From Streptomyces canus (lineage in GTDB: Bacteria > Actinomycetota > Actinomycetes > Streptomycetales > Streptomycetaceae): 64,000 nucleotides of DNA. The notes beneath the pieces were generated by a model that was not told where the DNA came from, searched no databases, and saw only the letters and a list, made by a program, of their open reading frames with translations. Positions 50,764 through 59,410 of this stretch are shown here, piece after piece; within the stretch, counting starts at the first letter, position 1, and every line of letters starts with the position of its first letter. The stretch lies in assembly GCF_030815415.1 (NCBI RefSeq), contig NZ_JAUSWW010000001.1:5270001-5334000 (forward strand), in the 5' to 3' direction. Position numbers and translations under genes: made by a program.

Positions 50764-51190
50764 TTACCGGGTCCGGAAGAAGTCCGTGAGGAGCCGCGCG
50801 CACTCCTCGGCGAGCACGCCCGCGATCACCTCGGGACGGTGGTTGAGCCGCCGGTCCCGTACGACGTCCCAGAGTGAGCCGGCCGCGCCGGCCTTGTCGT
50901 CGCGGGCGCCGTAGACGACGCGGTCCACGCGGGACTGCACCAGCGCGCCCGCGCACATCGTGCACGGTTCCAGGGTGACGACCAGCGTGCAGCCGGTCAG
51001 CCGCCCACTCCCCGAGTTCCGCGGCCGCCCGGCGGATCGCCAGGACCTCCGCGTGGGCGGTCGGGTCGCCGACCGCCTCGCGTTCGTTGTGCCCCGCCCC
51101 GAGCACGGTCGTGCCGTCCGGGGCCACGACGACGGCCCCCACCGGCACGTCCGGACCCACCCGCCCGGCCTCGTCCAGGGCGAGCCGCAT
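50764..51190 (-). pseudogene. tadA: tRNA adenosine(34) deaminase TadA, frameshifted as read
   Basis: TadA makes inosine at the wobble position of tRNA-Arg(ACG). The first part (MRLALDEAGRVGPDVPVGAV ... THAEVLAIRRAAAELGEW, with the zinc-binding HAE) and the second part (TLEPCTMCAGALVQSRVDRVVYGARDDKAGAAGSLWDVVRDRRLNHRPEVIAGVLAEECARLL, with PCxxC) lie in different frames. At 51004-51006 the complement reads TGGGCGG where TGGCGG would keep W-R-L-T-G-C-T-L-V-V in frame. One extra G separates the catalytic halves. TadA is normally essential, so a sequencing error is likely. ATG 51190 is the only start; the partner gene lies upstream. Confidence 0.85.
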
Positions 51191-51246
51191 CGCGGCTCGC
51201 CAGCGGTCGCGTACCGGGTCCGGGGGGCCCTCGATGGTCTCCCCGG

Positions 51247-51801
51247 TCAGCGGACGGTCTCCAGGACCTCCGAGGCGCCCAGGGACTCGGCGATCTCGGT
51301 GAGCGCGTCCGTCGACAGGGTTTTCAGCTCCTTCTCGCTGACACCCAGGTCGTCGAGGACGCCGGGGTCGCCGACCGGACCGTGCGGCACGACCTCGGCG
51401 GAGCCGCCGCTCTCGGCGTCGTCCCCGTCCTCGTCCTCACCGTCCTCGGTGCCGTCGAGATCGAGGGCGTCCAGGTCGGGTTCGTCGTCCTCGGGCTCCC
51501 TTCCGAGCAGTTCGTCGGTGAGCAGGATCTCGCCGTAACTGCTGCGGGCAGCGGCGGCGGCGTCCGAGACGTAGATACGAGGGTCGTCCTCGCCGTCGAT
51601 ACGGACGACGCCGAACCAGGCGTCCTCCTGTTCGATCAGCACGAGCACCGTGTCGTCCTCGGCCGCGGCTTCCCGGGCGAGGTCGGCCAGATCCGACAGC
51701 GTCTCCACATTGTCGAGGAGCTCTGTGTCGCTCGCTTCCCACCCGTCTTCGGTGCGCGCGAGCAGTGCGGCGAAGTACACCGTGACTCTCCCACTGGTCA
51801 T
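51247..51801 (-). CDS. tRNA adenosine deaminase-associated protein
   Basis: A 184-residue acidic protein known in actinobacteria only as the gene next to tadA. N-terminal half: VTVYFAALLARTEDGWEASDTELLDNVETLSDLADLAREAAAEDDTVLVLIEQEDAWFGVVRIDGEDDPRIYVSDAAAAARSSYGEILL, a compact alpha/beta region. A Glu/Asp-rich stretch follows, then a helical C-terminus (LGVSEKELKTLSTDALTEIAESLGA). Its molecular role is unproven. It lies 56 bases upstream of tadA on the same strand. Confidence 0.88.
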   Translation of the reverse strand: MTSGRVTVYFAALLARTEDGWEASDTELLDNVETLSDLADLAREAAAEDDTVLVLIEQEDAWFGVVRIDGEDDPRIYVSDAAAAARSSYGEILLTDELLGREPEDDEPDLDALDLDGTEDGEDEDGDDAESGGSAEVVPHGPVGDPGVLDDLGVSEKELKTLSTDALTEIAESLGASEVLETVR

Positions 51802-52024
51802 AGGCGTGCCGGTTGGGGGTCCCCCCGGCGGAGGCTATGGGCGGGGAGGCATTGGCTCCGAGCCCCACCCACTCGGAATCGTGGCAGAAACGGAGCGTTC
51901 AGGGGACGTCTTCGGCACCCTGTGTCCGCCCGTTTTGATCGTCCACCAGCGGGATCGTACGCGGCCCGGGCGACAGGGACGTACGTGGGCGCCCCGAAGA
52001 GGGCGGATCGGCCTGCCGGTTGGC

Positions 52025-52195
52025 CTACCAGCGGAAGGTGCGCATGCGCATCGCGTGACGCAGCCGGGCCGCCTTGGCGCGCCGGGGCTGGACACGGTCG
52101 CGCAGCTCACGGGCCTCGGCGAGATCGCGCAGGAACTGGGCGCGGCGCCTGCGGCGCTCGGCATCGGTCTCCTGTTGTGACTCCTGGTCCGGCAT
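52025..52195 (-). CDS. Small basic/acidic hypothetical protein, 56 aa
   Basis: ATG 52195 begins MPDQESQQETDAERRRRRAQ, then LRDLAEARELRDRVQPRRAK and ends MRMRTFRW. Entirely helical, Arg-rich, with no domain. It is the small gene often found divergent from upp in Streptomyces. Weak ribosome site (GGTGAG). Function unknown. Confidence 0.65.
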   Translation of the reverse strand: MPDQESQQETDAERRRRRAQFLRDLAEARELRDRVQPRRAKAARLRHAMRMRTFRW

Positions 52196-52336
52196 AGGCT
52201 CACCACCCGGTTGCGTCTCTCCCACTTTCCCTCCGACGGGGGGTTTGATGCCAGCGGACGGGTGAAGCGCGGTTTGCCTCGGCCGGGGAAGCCGCACGGG
52301 ACGCCGGGGACAACGGGCCCGGTTAATGTTGTGGAC

Positions 52337-52972
52337 ATGCGTCTCCACGTCGTCGACCACCCTCTGGTCGCTCACAAGCTCACCACCCTGCGCGACCAGC
52401 GCACCGACTCCGCGACCTTCCGTCGGCTGGCCGACGAACTGGTCACCCTGCTCGCCTACGAGGCCACGCGAGACGTGCGCACCGAAGCGGTCGACATCAC
52501 GACCCCGGTCACCACCACCACCGGCGTCAAGCTCTCCTACCCACGCCCCCTGGTCGTGCCGATCCTGCGCGCCGGCCTCGGCATGCTCGACGGCATGGTC
52601 CGCCTGCTGCCGAGCGCCGAAGTGGGCTTCATGGGCATGGTGCGCGACGAGGAGACGCTCCAGGCGTCCACCTACGCCACGCGTATGCCGGAGGACCTCT
52701 CCGGGCGTCAGGTGTACGTCCTCGACCCGATGCTCGCCACCGGTGGCACGCTGGTCGCGGCGATCCGGGAGCTGATCAAGCGGGGTGCGGACGATGTGAC
52801 GGCCGTGGTGCTGCTGGCTGCGCCGGAGGGCGTCGAGGTCATGGAGCGGGAGCTCGCGGGTACGCCGGTCACGGTGGTGACGGCGGCGGTCGACGACCAC
52901 CTGAACGAGCACGGGTACATCGTGCCGGGCCTCGGTGACGCGGGCGATCGTCTTTACGGCGCCGCTGAGTAA
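52337..52972 (+). CDS. upp: Uracil phosphoribosyltransferase
   Basis: A 211-residue type I PRTase that makes UMP from uracil and PRPP. The PRPP loop appears as VLDPMLATGGTLVAAI, and the uracil-binding end as GYIVPGLGDAGDRLYG. The N-terminus LHVVDHPLVAHKLTTLRDQRTDSATFRRLADEL is typical. ATG 52337 is preferred to an upstream frame start at 52211. A TTAATG-type -10 box at 52323-52328 lies so close that the mRNA may be leaderless or nearly so. Confidence 0.95.
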   Translation: MRLHVVDHPLVAHKLTTLRDQRTDSATFRRLADELVTLLAYEATRDVRTEAVDITTPVTTTTGVKLSYPRPLVVPILRAGLGMLDGMVRLLPSAEVGFMGMVRDEETLQASTYATRMPEDLSGRQVYVLDPMLATGGTLVAAIRELIKRGADDVTAVVLLAAPEGVEVMERELAGTPVTVVTAAVDDHLNEHGYIVPGLGDAGDRLYGAAE

Positions 52973-53020
52973 GGGCGCCGTTTCGCCGTAGTGGGTGCGT
53001 CACGCGGGCGACCGCGGGTC

Positions 53021-53083
53021 CGATGTGGCTGGTCGCGCCCACGCGGCGGTAGCCGCACATCGATACAGCCCCGCGCCCCTCAG
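53021..53083 (-). repeat. Dispersed intergenic repeat, copy D (inverted, diverged)
   Basis: On the complement: GAGGGGCGCGGGGCTG, a different middle (TATCGATGTGCGGCTACCG), then GCGCGACCAGCCACATCGG. Same ends as copies A-C with a longer centre. Lies between upp and the convergent LytR_C gene. Confidence 0.6.
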
Positions 53084-53089
53084 GTTTCT

Positions 53090-53737
53090 TCAGCAGGACT
53101 TCTTCGAAGAAGTGGGCGTCGGCTGGGGTGCGCCCAGCTTGGTCAGGGCCTTGGCCGCCGTCGCCTTTGCTGTCAGCGACTTGAAGCCGGTGCCGATGAT
53201 CAGGTCCACGTCGGTGCCCTTGCGGGTGTCCGCCCGGGTCTCCGCGCCCGCGAGCTGCGTGCCGAGGACCGGCAACGACGTGCTCACGGCGGACGTGGGG
53301 CCGAGCAGCAGCCCCGTGCCCTTGACCTTCTTGTCGAACTCCGCGCTCGCGTTGCCCACGTCGCCGATCTTGAAGCCGCGTTTCTTCAGCTCGTCCGCGG
53401 TCTTCTTGGCGAGCCCCGCCCGGGGGGTGGCGTTGAAGACGTTGACGGTGATCTGGGCGGGCTTGGGATACGCCGTGGCGGAGGACGAGGACGAGGCCGA
53501 CGGGGACGCCTTCGTCGCGCAGTCCGCCTTGGAGCCGGCCGCCGAGGCCTTGTCGCCGCCGCCGGTGAAGACGTCGATGAGCTGCAGGGTGCCCCAGCCG
53601 ACCAGGCCGAGCGCGGTGACCGAGGCGACCAGGGCGACCACGAGCCTGCCCCGCCGCCGGGGACGGCGCATGCGCGGGTACTTGTCCCCCGTGATCCGGT
53701 ACTTGCCGCCCATGCCTGGGGGAGTCAGCATGCTCAT
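53090..53737 (-). CDS. LytR C-terminal domain envelope protein
   Basis: A 215-residue protein: basic cytoplasmic N-terminus (RMRRPRRRGR), one membrane helix (LVVALVASVTALGLVGWGTLQLI), a Ser/Ala-rich linker, and an extracytoplasmic LytR_C domain (ITVNVFNATPRAGLAKKTADELKKRGFKIGDVGNASAEFDKKVKGTGLLLGP). LytR_C domains occur in proteins linked to cell-wall polymer attachment, though this one lacks the LCP catalytic domain. Convergent with upp. Confidence 0.88.
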   Translation of the reverse strand: MSMLTPPGMGGKYRITGDKYPRMRRPRRRGRLVVALVASVTALGLVGWGTLQLIDVFTGGGDKASAAGSKADCATKASPSASSSSSATAYPKPAQITVNVFNATPRAGLAKKTADELKKRGFKIGDVGNASAEFDKKVKGTGLLLGPTSAVSTSLPVLGTQLAGAETRADTRKGTDVDLIIGTGFKSLTAKATAAKALTKLGAPQPTPTSSKKSC

Positions 53738-53836
53738 GGGCGCAGCGTAGTGCGCCCGGGCGGCGATGCCTACTAAATGATCATTGGATTCGGGCCGGAA
53801 GAACCCGAAAGGGCCAACCCTTTACAAGTCCGCCGC

Positions 53837-54133
53837 TTAGTCCAGCTCAAGCACACGCGCGTGCAGCACCTGGCGCTGCTGGAGCGCCGCCCGCACCGCG
53901 CGGTGGAGGCCGTCCTCGAGGTACAGGTCGCCCTGCCACTTCACGACGTGCGCGAAGAGGTCGCCGTAGAACGTGGAGTCCTCGGCGAGCAGGGTTTCCA
54001 GGTCGAGCTGGCCCTTGGTCGTCACGAGCTGATCGAGGCGGACCGGGCGCGGCGCGACGTCCGCCCACTGCCGGGTGCTTTCCCGGCCATGGTCGGGGTA
54101 CGGCCGGCCGTTTCCGATGCGCTTGAAGATCAC
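53837..54133 (-). CDS. VapB-like antitoxin family protein (no toxin seen)
   Basis: A 98-residue protein: MIFKRIGNGRPYPDHGRESTRQWADVAPRPVRLDQLVTTKGQLDLETLLAEDSTFYGDLFAHVVKWQGDLYLEDGLHRAVRAALQQRQVLHARVLEL. It matches proteins commonly annotated in Streptomyces as type II VapB-family antitoxin. No PIN-domain toxin lies on either side, so it is probably not part of a toxin-antitoxin pair. It could instead be a ParB/nucleotide-binding-like regulator (YLEDGLHRA recalls a ParB motif). Confidence 0.7.
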   Translation of the reverse strand: MIFKRIGNGRPYPDHGRESTRQWADVAPRPVRLDQLVTTKGQLDLETLLAEDSTFYGDLFAHVVKWQGDLYLEDGLHRAVRAALQQRQVLHARVLELD

Positions 54134-54237
54134 ACGGAAAGCCTACCGGTCAAGCCTCACCGGGCGCAGCCATGGCGACGGAGTGTGATGCTGGAAAAGA
54201 TGCCTTAAACGGGGGCAAACCGGAACAGGTGCCTGAG

Positions 54238-55251
54238 ATGAGTGACAGCGAGACCATGCCGCAGGCCGCCGCTCCCGAGGCCCCGGGCGGTGCGCCGGCC
54301 CTTCCGAAGGAGGCCCTGGAGATCGCCTCCGGGTACGCCTTCACCGGCCCCGCCCTCGATCTCGGCGCCCTCCTGTGGGACGGGGTGTGTCTGCCGGACG
54401 CGCAGGTCAGGATCCCGTTGCCGATGCTGAACCGGCACGGTCTCGTGGCGGGTGCGACGGGTACCGGCAAGACCAAGACGCTCCAGCTGATCGCCGAGCA
54501 GCTCTCGGCGCAGGGTGTGCCGGTGTTCCTCGCGGACATCAAGGGCGACGTGTCCGGGATTTCGGCGCCCGGAGCCCCCAATGACAAGGTGCGGGCCCGC
54601 GCCGCGGACGTACACCAGGCGTGGACGGCGACCGGCTTCCCGGCAGAGTTCTACGCCCTCGGCGGCCTCGGCCACGGAATCCCCGTGCGGGCGACGATCA
54701 CGGACTTCGGCCCGCTGCTGCTGTCCAAGGTGCTCCAGCTCAACCAGACCCAGGAGCAGTCGCTCGGTCTGATCTTCCACTACGCCGACACCAAGGGCCT
54801 GGAGCTGGTCGACCTCAAGGATCTCAGGGCGGTGGTCACCTTCCTGACCTCGGACGAGGGCAGGAGCGAGCTGAAGAACATCGGCGGACTGTCCACGGCG
54901 ACGGCGGGCGTGATCCTGCGCTCCCTCACCGCCTTCGAGGCGCAGGGCATGGCCGGCTTCTTCGGGGAGCCGGAGTTCGACACGCACGAGCTGCTGCGCA
55001 CGGCGCAGGACGGGCGCGGCATGGTCTCCGTCCTCGAACTGCCCGCCGTGCAGGACAAACCGCAGCTGTTCTCGACGTTCCTGATGTGGCTGCTCGCCGA
55101 CCTCTTCCACGATCTGCCCGAGGTCGGGGACGCCGACAAGCCGAAGCTGGTCTTCTTCTTCGACGAGGCGCATCTGCTCTTCCATGACGCCTCGAAGGCG
55201 TTCCTGGACTCGATCACGCAGACCGTCCGGCTGATTCGCTCGAAAGGGGTC
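54238..55251 (+). pseudogene. HerA-like ATPase (DUF853 family), 5' part, split by an IS607 element
   Basis: Encodes about 338 residues: Walker A GATGTGKTKTLQ (about 73-84), ADIKGD, and Walker B KLVFFFDEAHLLF, ending at LIRSKGV where the IS begins. HerA-type hexameric ATPases pump or unwind DNA. The reading frame runs on 11 residues into the insertion and then stops. The missing part resumes at 57526 as GVFFVTQTSKDVP. ATG 54238 is preceded by AGGTG. The gene is therefore inactivated unless the element excises precisely. Confidence 0.9.
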
Positions 55252-55320
55252 TCTACCTGCTGGCCCTCGAAGTCGGGTAAGTGAGCGTAACCATGTATGA
55301 GTGAGTGTCGTTGTCAGAGC

Positions 55321-55896
55321 GTGAATCTGACGGAATGGGCGAAGACGCAGGGCGTGCATCCGCAGACCGCGTATCGCTGGTTCCGTGAGGGGACGTTGCC
55401 GGTACCGGCTCAGCGGGTCGGGCCACGCACGATCTTGGTGAACATCGACGCGAACACCACGCCCGAGGCCATCGGCGGTCTGGGCCTGTATGCCCGCGTC
55501 TCCTCGCACGATCAGAAGACCGATCTGGAACGCCAGGTCGCTCGGCTGTCGGCGTGGGCGGCGAAGGCCGGTCACCGAGTCGTTCGTGTTGAGGCGGAGA
55601 TCGCTTCCGGGATGAACGGCTGCCGTTCCAAGGCCCGGCGTCTGCTGGCCGACTCGCAGGTGACCACCGTGGTGGTGGAGCACAAAGACCGGCTCGGCCG
55701 GATGAACGTCGAGCTTGTCGAGGCCGCCTTGTCCGCGGCGGGCCGTCGCCTGCTGGTGCTGGATGACGGCGAGGTTGAGGACGACCTGGTGCGCGACATG
55801 GTGGAGGTGCTGACGTCGTTCTGCGCCCGCCTGTATGGCCGCCGCTCGGCGAAGAACCGGGCGAAGGCCGCGCTGGAGGCCGCCGAACGTGGCTGA
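55321..55896 (+). CDS. IS607-family serine recombinase (TnpA/resolvase)
   Basis: A 191-residue transposase. The N-terminal MerR-like helix-turn-helix is NLTEWAKTQGVHPQTAYRWFREGTLPVPAQRVGPRTI, and the serine-recombinase catalytic domain begins GLYARVSSHDQKTDLERQVARL with the nucleophilic Ser in ARVSS. The catalytic domain following the DNA-binding domain is the IS607 signature. GTG 55321 is chosen because family members begin at NLTEW; ATG 55297 in frame is possible. It should mediate transposition by strand exchange in GG-containing targets. Confidence 0.9.
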   Translation: MNLTEWAKTQGVHPQTAYRWFREGTLPVPAQRVGPRTILVNIDANTTPEAIGGLGLYARVSSHDQKTDLERQVARLSAWAAKAGHRVVRVEAEIASGMNGCRSKARRLLADSQVTTVVVEHKDRLGRMNVELVEAALSAAGRRLLVLDDGEVEDDLVRDMVEVLTSFCARLYGRRSAKNRAKAALEAAERG

Positions 55897-57517
55897 CCTG
55901 CGCCCGATTGATCCGCCGTTCGTTGCTCTCGGGCCGTCCGGCGTCGCGGTCCGTACCCGGCTCAAGGCGATCACGGCCGAGGACGAGAAGGTGCTCAGGC
56001 TGGTCGGTGACCACTTGGGGACGCTGGCCGGGCGTGACCTCAAGGCCCGCTGTGCGGCCGGTCTGGAGCACGACACCGACCAGTGGGCGGAGCGGAAGCG
56101 CATCCTGACGCAAGAGGCGTCGTCCCGCTGGGCCGGGAGCATCACGAAGGCCACCCACGACCAGTGGGCGCTGTCCCGCCGCGCCCAACTCGCCCACATC
56201 CAGAACCTGGAGGCCGGTGTCCGTACGATTGCGCACCGGCTGTCCCTCCCGGTCGGGGAGAAGGGCACAAAGCGGGCGCCGGGCGGATACCGCACGAAGC
56301 AGGAGTGGTTCGCCAAGTCCCGCCGCCTGCACTTGCTTGAGGACCGGCTGATTGCTGAGCGGGCCGACCGTGGGGCCGGGCGCGTCCGGGTAGCACGCGG
56401 CGGTGAACGCCTGCTTGGCACCCGGCACAATCTCACGGCCGCGAACCTGACCGAGGCCCGATGGCGTGAGCGTTGGGAGGCCGAGCGCCGGTTTCTCCAG
56501 GCGGACGGCGAGTCGGGGAAGCGGTTCGGGAACGAGACGATCCGCGTCACCCCTGACGGGGAGGTCAGCATCAAGCTGCCCGCCCCGCTGGCTCATCTGG
56601 CCAACGCCCCACGCGGCCGGTACGTCTTCACTGGCACCGTGGTGTTCCACCACCGGGGCGACGAATGGGCCGACCGCGTCACCGGCGACCGGGCGGTCGC
56701 CTACCGCATCCACGAAGACGTGCAGCGCGGGCGCTGGTACCTGACTGCCTCCTGGTCCATTCCACCGGTCAAGACCGTTCCCCTGGCGCAGGCCCGCGCC
56801 GCAGGGCTGATCGGCGTGGACACCAACGCCGACCACCTGGCCGCCTGGCGGCTCGACCAGCATGGCAACCCGTGCGGTGAGCCCCGAAGGTTCTTCTTCA
56901 CCTTGTCCGGCACCGCCGATCACCGTGACGCGCAGGTCCGGCACGCCCTCATCCGACTCCTGCACTGGGCAGCCCGGCGCCAACTCGCCATCGGCATCGA
57001 AGACCTGGACTTCAGCGCGGAGAAGACCCGGGAGAAGCACGGCCGCCGCAAGCGGTTCCGCAAGCTGATCTCCGGCATGCCCGTGAGCAAGCTACGCGCC
57101 CGGCTCGTCAGCATGGCCGCCGAACTCGGCTTGACGATCGTCGCCGTGGACCCCGCCTACACCTCGATGTGGGGCGCCAAGCACTGGCAAAAGCCCCTCA
57201 CCAGCAACACCAGGAAGACCACCCGCCACGACGCGGCAGCCGTGGCGATCGGCAGGCGCGCCCTGGGGCACCCGATCCGGCGACGGACGGCACCGCCCCC
57301 GCACGACCAGAGCGATCGTGCGGGGCATCGGACCGTCCAGGCCCGACCGGGCGTCTCAGGGCGTGAGGAAACCCGCCCCTCCGTCCCCGGACAACGGGCA
57401 CGACCCGTTGCGCCGCACGTGAGAGCGAAAGCGGGGGACCAGTGTGCCCAACACCGTTCGGGGCACGCGGCTGAGCACGGGTTCTGGCAACAGGACTCAC
57501 TCCCGCTCAGTCTTTAG
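55889..57517 (+). CDS. TnpB, RNA-guided nuclease-like protein, zinc-ribbon-less form
   Basis: A 542-residue TnpB. The RuvC triad is intact: Asp311 (GVDTNADH), Glu371 (IGIEDLDFS), Asp448 (TRHDAAAVAIGRRAL). The usual C-terminal zinc finger (CxxC pairs) is absent between Glu371 and Asp448; the stretch reads VAVDPAYTSMWGAKHW, as in other actinobacterial IS607 TnpBs. A basic N-terminal region and WED-like segment are present. GTG 55889 overlaps the recombinase stop by 8 bases. TnpB proteins use an omega-RNA from the element's right end to cut DNA. Confidence 0.87.
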   Translation: MADLRPIDPPFVALGPSGVAVRTRLKAITAEDEKVLRLVGDHLGTLAGRDLKARCAAGLEHDTDQWAERKRILTQEASSRWAGSITKATHDQWALSRRAQLAHIQNLEAGVRTIAHRLSLPVGEKGTKRAPGGYRTKQEWFAKSRRLHLLEDRLIAERADRGAGRVRVARGGERLLGTRHNLTAANLTEARWRERWEAERRFLQADGESGKRFGNETIRVTPDGEVSIKLPAPLAHLANAPRGRYVFTGTVVFHHRGDEWADRVTGDRAVAYRIHEDVQRGRWYLTASWSIPPVKTVPLAQARAAGLIGVDTNADHLAAWRLDQHGNPCGEPRRFFFTLSGTADHRDAQVRHALIRLLHWAARRQLAIGIEDLDFSAEKTREKHGRRKRFRKLISGMPVSKLRARLVSMAAELGLTIVAVDPAYTSMWGAKHWQKPLTSNTRKTTRHDAAAVAIGRRALGHPIRRRTAPPPHDQSDRAGHRTVQARPGVSGREETRPSVPGQRARPVAPHVRAKAGDQCAQHRSGHAAEHGFWQQDSLPLSL

Positions 57518-57525
57518 GAACGGTC

Positions 57526-58125
57526 GGGGTCTTCTTCGTGACGCAGACTTCGAAGGACGTACCCGCCGACGTCCTCGCCCAGCTCGGCAACCGCGTCCAG
57601 CACGCGCTCAGGGCCTTCACACCGGATGACCAGAAGGCCCTGAAGGCCACGGTGAAGACCTTCCCCAACTCGGCGTACGACCTGGAGGAGCTGCTCACCG
57701 GCCTGGGGACGGGGGAGGCAGTGGTCACGGTGCTCAGCGAGAAGGGTGCCCCGACACCCGTCGCGGCGACCCGTCTGCGCGCCCCCGAGTCCCTGATGGG
57801 CCCCATCGACAGCGCCGCCCTCGACGCGGCGGTGCGGGCGTCGCCGTTGCACGGGCGCTATGCACAGGCTGTGGATCGCGAGTCGGCGTACGAGAAGCTG
57901 AATGCGGCGCGGGGTGCGAAGGGGCCGGACGAGATGACGGCCCCTCCCGCGAAGACCCCCGCCAAGAACACCGGGTCCAAGAAGGCTGAGCCCAAGGAAG
58001 ACCCCTCCATGGTCGAACAGGTCGTCCGCAGCGGGGTGTTCAAGTCCCTCGCCCGCTCCCTGGGGACGCAGATCGGCCGCGAGATCAGCCGCTCGGTCTT
58101 CGGTACGGCACGGCGGAGGCGGTGA
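57526..58125 (+). pseudogene. HerA-like ATPase (DUF853 family), 3' part
   Basis: Continues the interrupted gene in frame (GVFFVTQTSKDVPADVLAQLGNRVQHALRAFTPDDQKALKATVKTFP ... SALDAAVRASPLHGRYAQAVDRESAYEKL), ending MVEQVVRSGVFKSLARSLGTQIGREISRSVFGTARRRR. The arginine-finger-like block QLGNRVQHALRAF is typical of DUF853. GTG 57538 offers an artificial start for a fragment, but this half alone has no ATPase core. Confidence 0.88.
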
Positions 58126-58153
58126 CCCCGTAAGGCCCCGCCTCCGCACCGGA

Positions 58154-58273
58154 TCATCCGCGCTTTGCCTCCTTCACGGGCGGCTTGCCCTCCCGGGGCT
58201 GCGGCTTGGGCGTGTTGCGGGAGGCCTCGGCGCGCACGAGGGCGCGCAGGACGGCGTACGGGTCGATGGGCAT
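58154..58273 (-). CDS. 39-residue conserved-looking peptide
   Basis: ATG 58273 with AAGGAG 8-13 bases upstream encodes MPIDPYAVLRALVRAEASRN, then TPKPQPREGKPPVKEAKRG and stops at 58154. Charged C-terminus, no membrane part. The perfect ribosome site and the uncharged start support it. It is convergent with the HerA 3' fragment, 28 bases away. Function unknown. Confidence 0.6.
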   Translation of the reverse strand: MPIDPYAVLRALVRAEASRNTPKPQPREGKPPVKEAKRG

Positions 58274-58323
58274 GGTCGTGCTCCTTGCGTCGCTGCTTGA
58301 CTGACCTGTGGCGCGAGGGCCGG

Positions 58324-58629
58324 TCAGCAGCGCAGGACCACCGAGCGCAGGGTGTTCAGGGCGTACGGCGGCCGCGGCGGCGTCGGGAGGGGGCGGCCCG
58401 CCGGGACGCCGGGCGTCGGGGCGGGCCGGGGCGCGGGGTGCAGGGGTACGACGGGACGGTGGGCGGCGCGGGCCGGTGGCCGCAGGGCCGTGTCCAGGAC
58501 GTCGTACTCGGCGACCTCGCCGGCGACCGGGGTGACGGCGGTGGCGGCGTGCGCCCCGGCGTGGCCGCCCGGCACGAGCAGCGCGAGCAGCAGGACAAAG
58601 GCACGGAGCCAGGTTCTGGTGCTGCTCAT
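58324..58629 (-). CDS. Secreted Pro/Ala-rich protein, 101 aa
   Basis: MSSTRTWLRAFVLLLALLVPGGHAGAHAATA is a clear Sec signal peptide (cleavage near 28-30). The mature part is Pro- and Arg-rich (HPAPRPAPTPGVPAGRPLPTPPRPP) and ends with a single Cys (VVLRC). Unrecognised; might be a cell-wall or spore-surface peptide. Weak ribosome site. Codon use is very GC-biased, as expected for a real gene. Confidence 0.6.
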   Translation of the reverse strand: MSSTRTWLRAFVLLLALLVPGGHAGAHAATAVTPVAGEVAEYDVLDTALRPPARAAHRPVVPLHPAPRPAPTPGVPAGRPLPTPPRPPYALNTLRSVVLRC

Positions 58630-58698
58630 GGTTGCTGGTCTGCCCCGGGGAGTACGAGGTTCATCGCGTCGTCCGTCAGATCCGCTCGCACGGGTTAC

Positions 58699-59355
58699 TC
58701 ACACCGTGCGCGGCACGTTCCGGGCCTGTCCGCGCATCCGTACGGCCGTGACGATCTCGACGATGCCCACGGCGACCAGCCAGATCCCGCCGACCACGGT
58801 GAGGACGGCGACCGACTCGAAGGGGGAGTCGATCAGCACGATCCCGGCGAGGAACGTGAGGATCCCGAGGAAGATCTGCCAGCCGCGAGCGGGCATCGAC
58901 GGGTCCGAGGCGGCGGCCAGGGTCTGGGTGATCCCGCGGATGAGCCAGCCGACGCCGATCCACAGGGCGAGCAGCAGAAGTGACTGCATGGGGCCGCGGA
59001 AGCAGAACAGGCCCAGCAGGATCGACAGGGCGCCGCTGATGAAGGCGAGGACGCGCAGCCCGGTCGTCCTGTGCGTGCCGAAGGCCGAGACCAGCTGGAA
59101 GACGCCGCTGACGACGAGGTAGACGCCGAACAGGACGCCGGTGGCGCGGAGCGTGGAGCCCGGCCAGATCAGCACCAGGACACCCAGGACCAGCGAGGCG
59201 ATGCCGGTGATCAGAACGACCTGCCAGGCCGCCTTGGACAGGGCGTGCAGGGGGCCCTCGACGGGCGGCTCGGGCTCATGGGCGCGCTGCTGTGTGTGGA
59301 CCTTGCGGTCGTCGAACTCCCGGCCCCAGGAGGAGCCGTGCGGTGCCTCGGTCAT
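58699..59355 (-). CDS. HdeD-family membrane protein
   Basis: A 218-residue protein with six membrane helices (QVVLITGIASLVLGVLVLIW; VLFGVYLVVSGVFQLVSAF; VLAFISGALSILLGLFCF; SLLLLALWIGVGWLIRGI; IFLGILTFLAGIVLI; VAVLTVVGGIWLVAVGIVEIV). DUF308/HdeD repeats are evident, including WPGSTL. E. coli HdeD takes part in acid resistance; actinobacterial members are of unknown function. ATG 59355 follows the cytoplasmic start MTEAPHGSSWG. Confidence 0.88.
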   Translation of the reverse strand: MTEAPHGSSWGREFDDRKVHTQQRAHEPEPPVEGPLHALSKAAWQVVLITGIASLVLGVLVLIWPGSTLRATGVLFGVYLVVSGVFQLVSAFGTHRTTGLRVLAFISGALSILLGLFCFRGPMQSLLLLALWIGVGWLIRGITQTLAAASDPSMPARGWQIFLGILTFLAGIVLIDSPFESVAVLTVVGGIWLVAVGIVEIVTAVRMRGQARNVPRTV

Positions 59356-59410
59356 GGTCCATGCTTGCACCGCGTACGGTCGCCCCGCGCGGTGGGCTGC
59401 GCCGATCGGC

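Larger units (their letters stand above)
55252..57525 (+). mobile_element. IS607-family insertion sequence
   Basis: About 2.27 kb carrying an IS607-type serine recombinase and a TnpB gene. Joining bases 55251 and 57526 restores the HerA frame exactly (K-G-V | G-V-F-F-V), with no target duplication, as expected of IS607. GGGGTC occurs on both flanks, so the exact boundary is ambiguous by up to 6 bases. No terminal inverted repeats are evident. Confidence 0.88.

Noticed and set aside
53837..54133. A toxin-antitoxin module
   Set aside because: The protein resembles VapB-annotated families, but no PIN-type toxin gene adjoins it on either strand.
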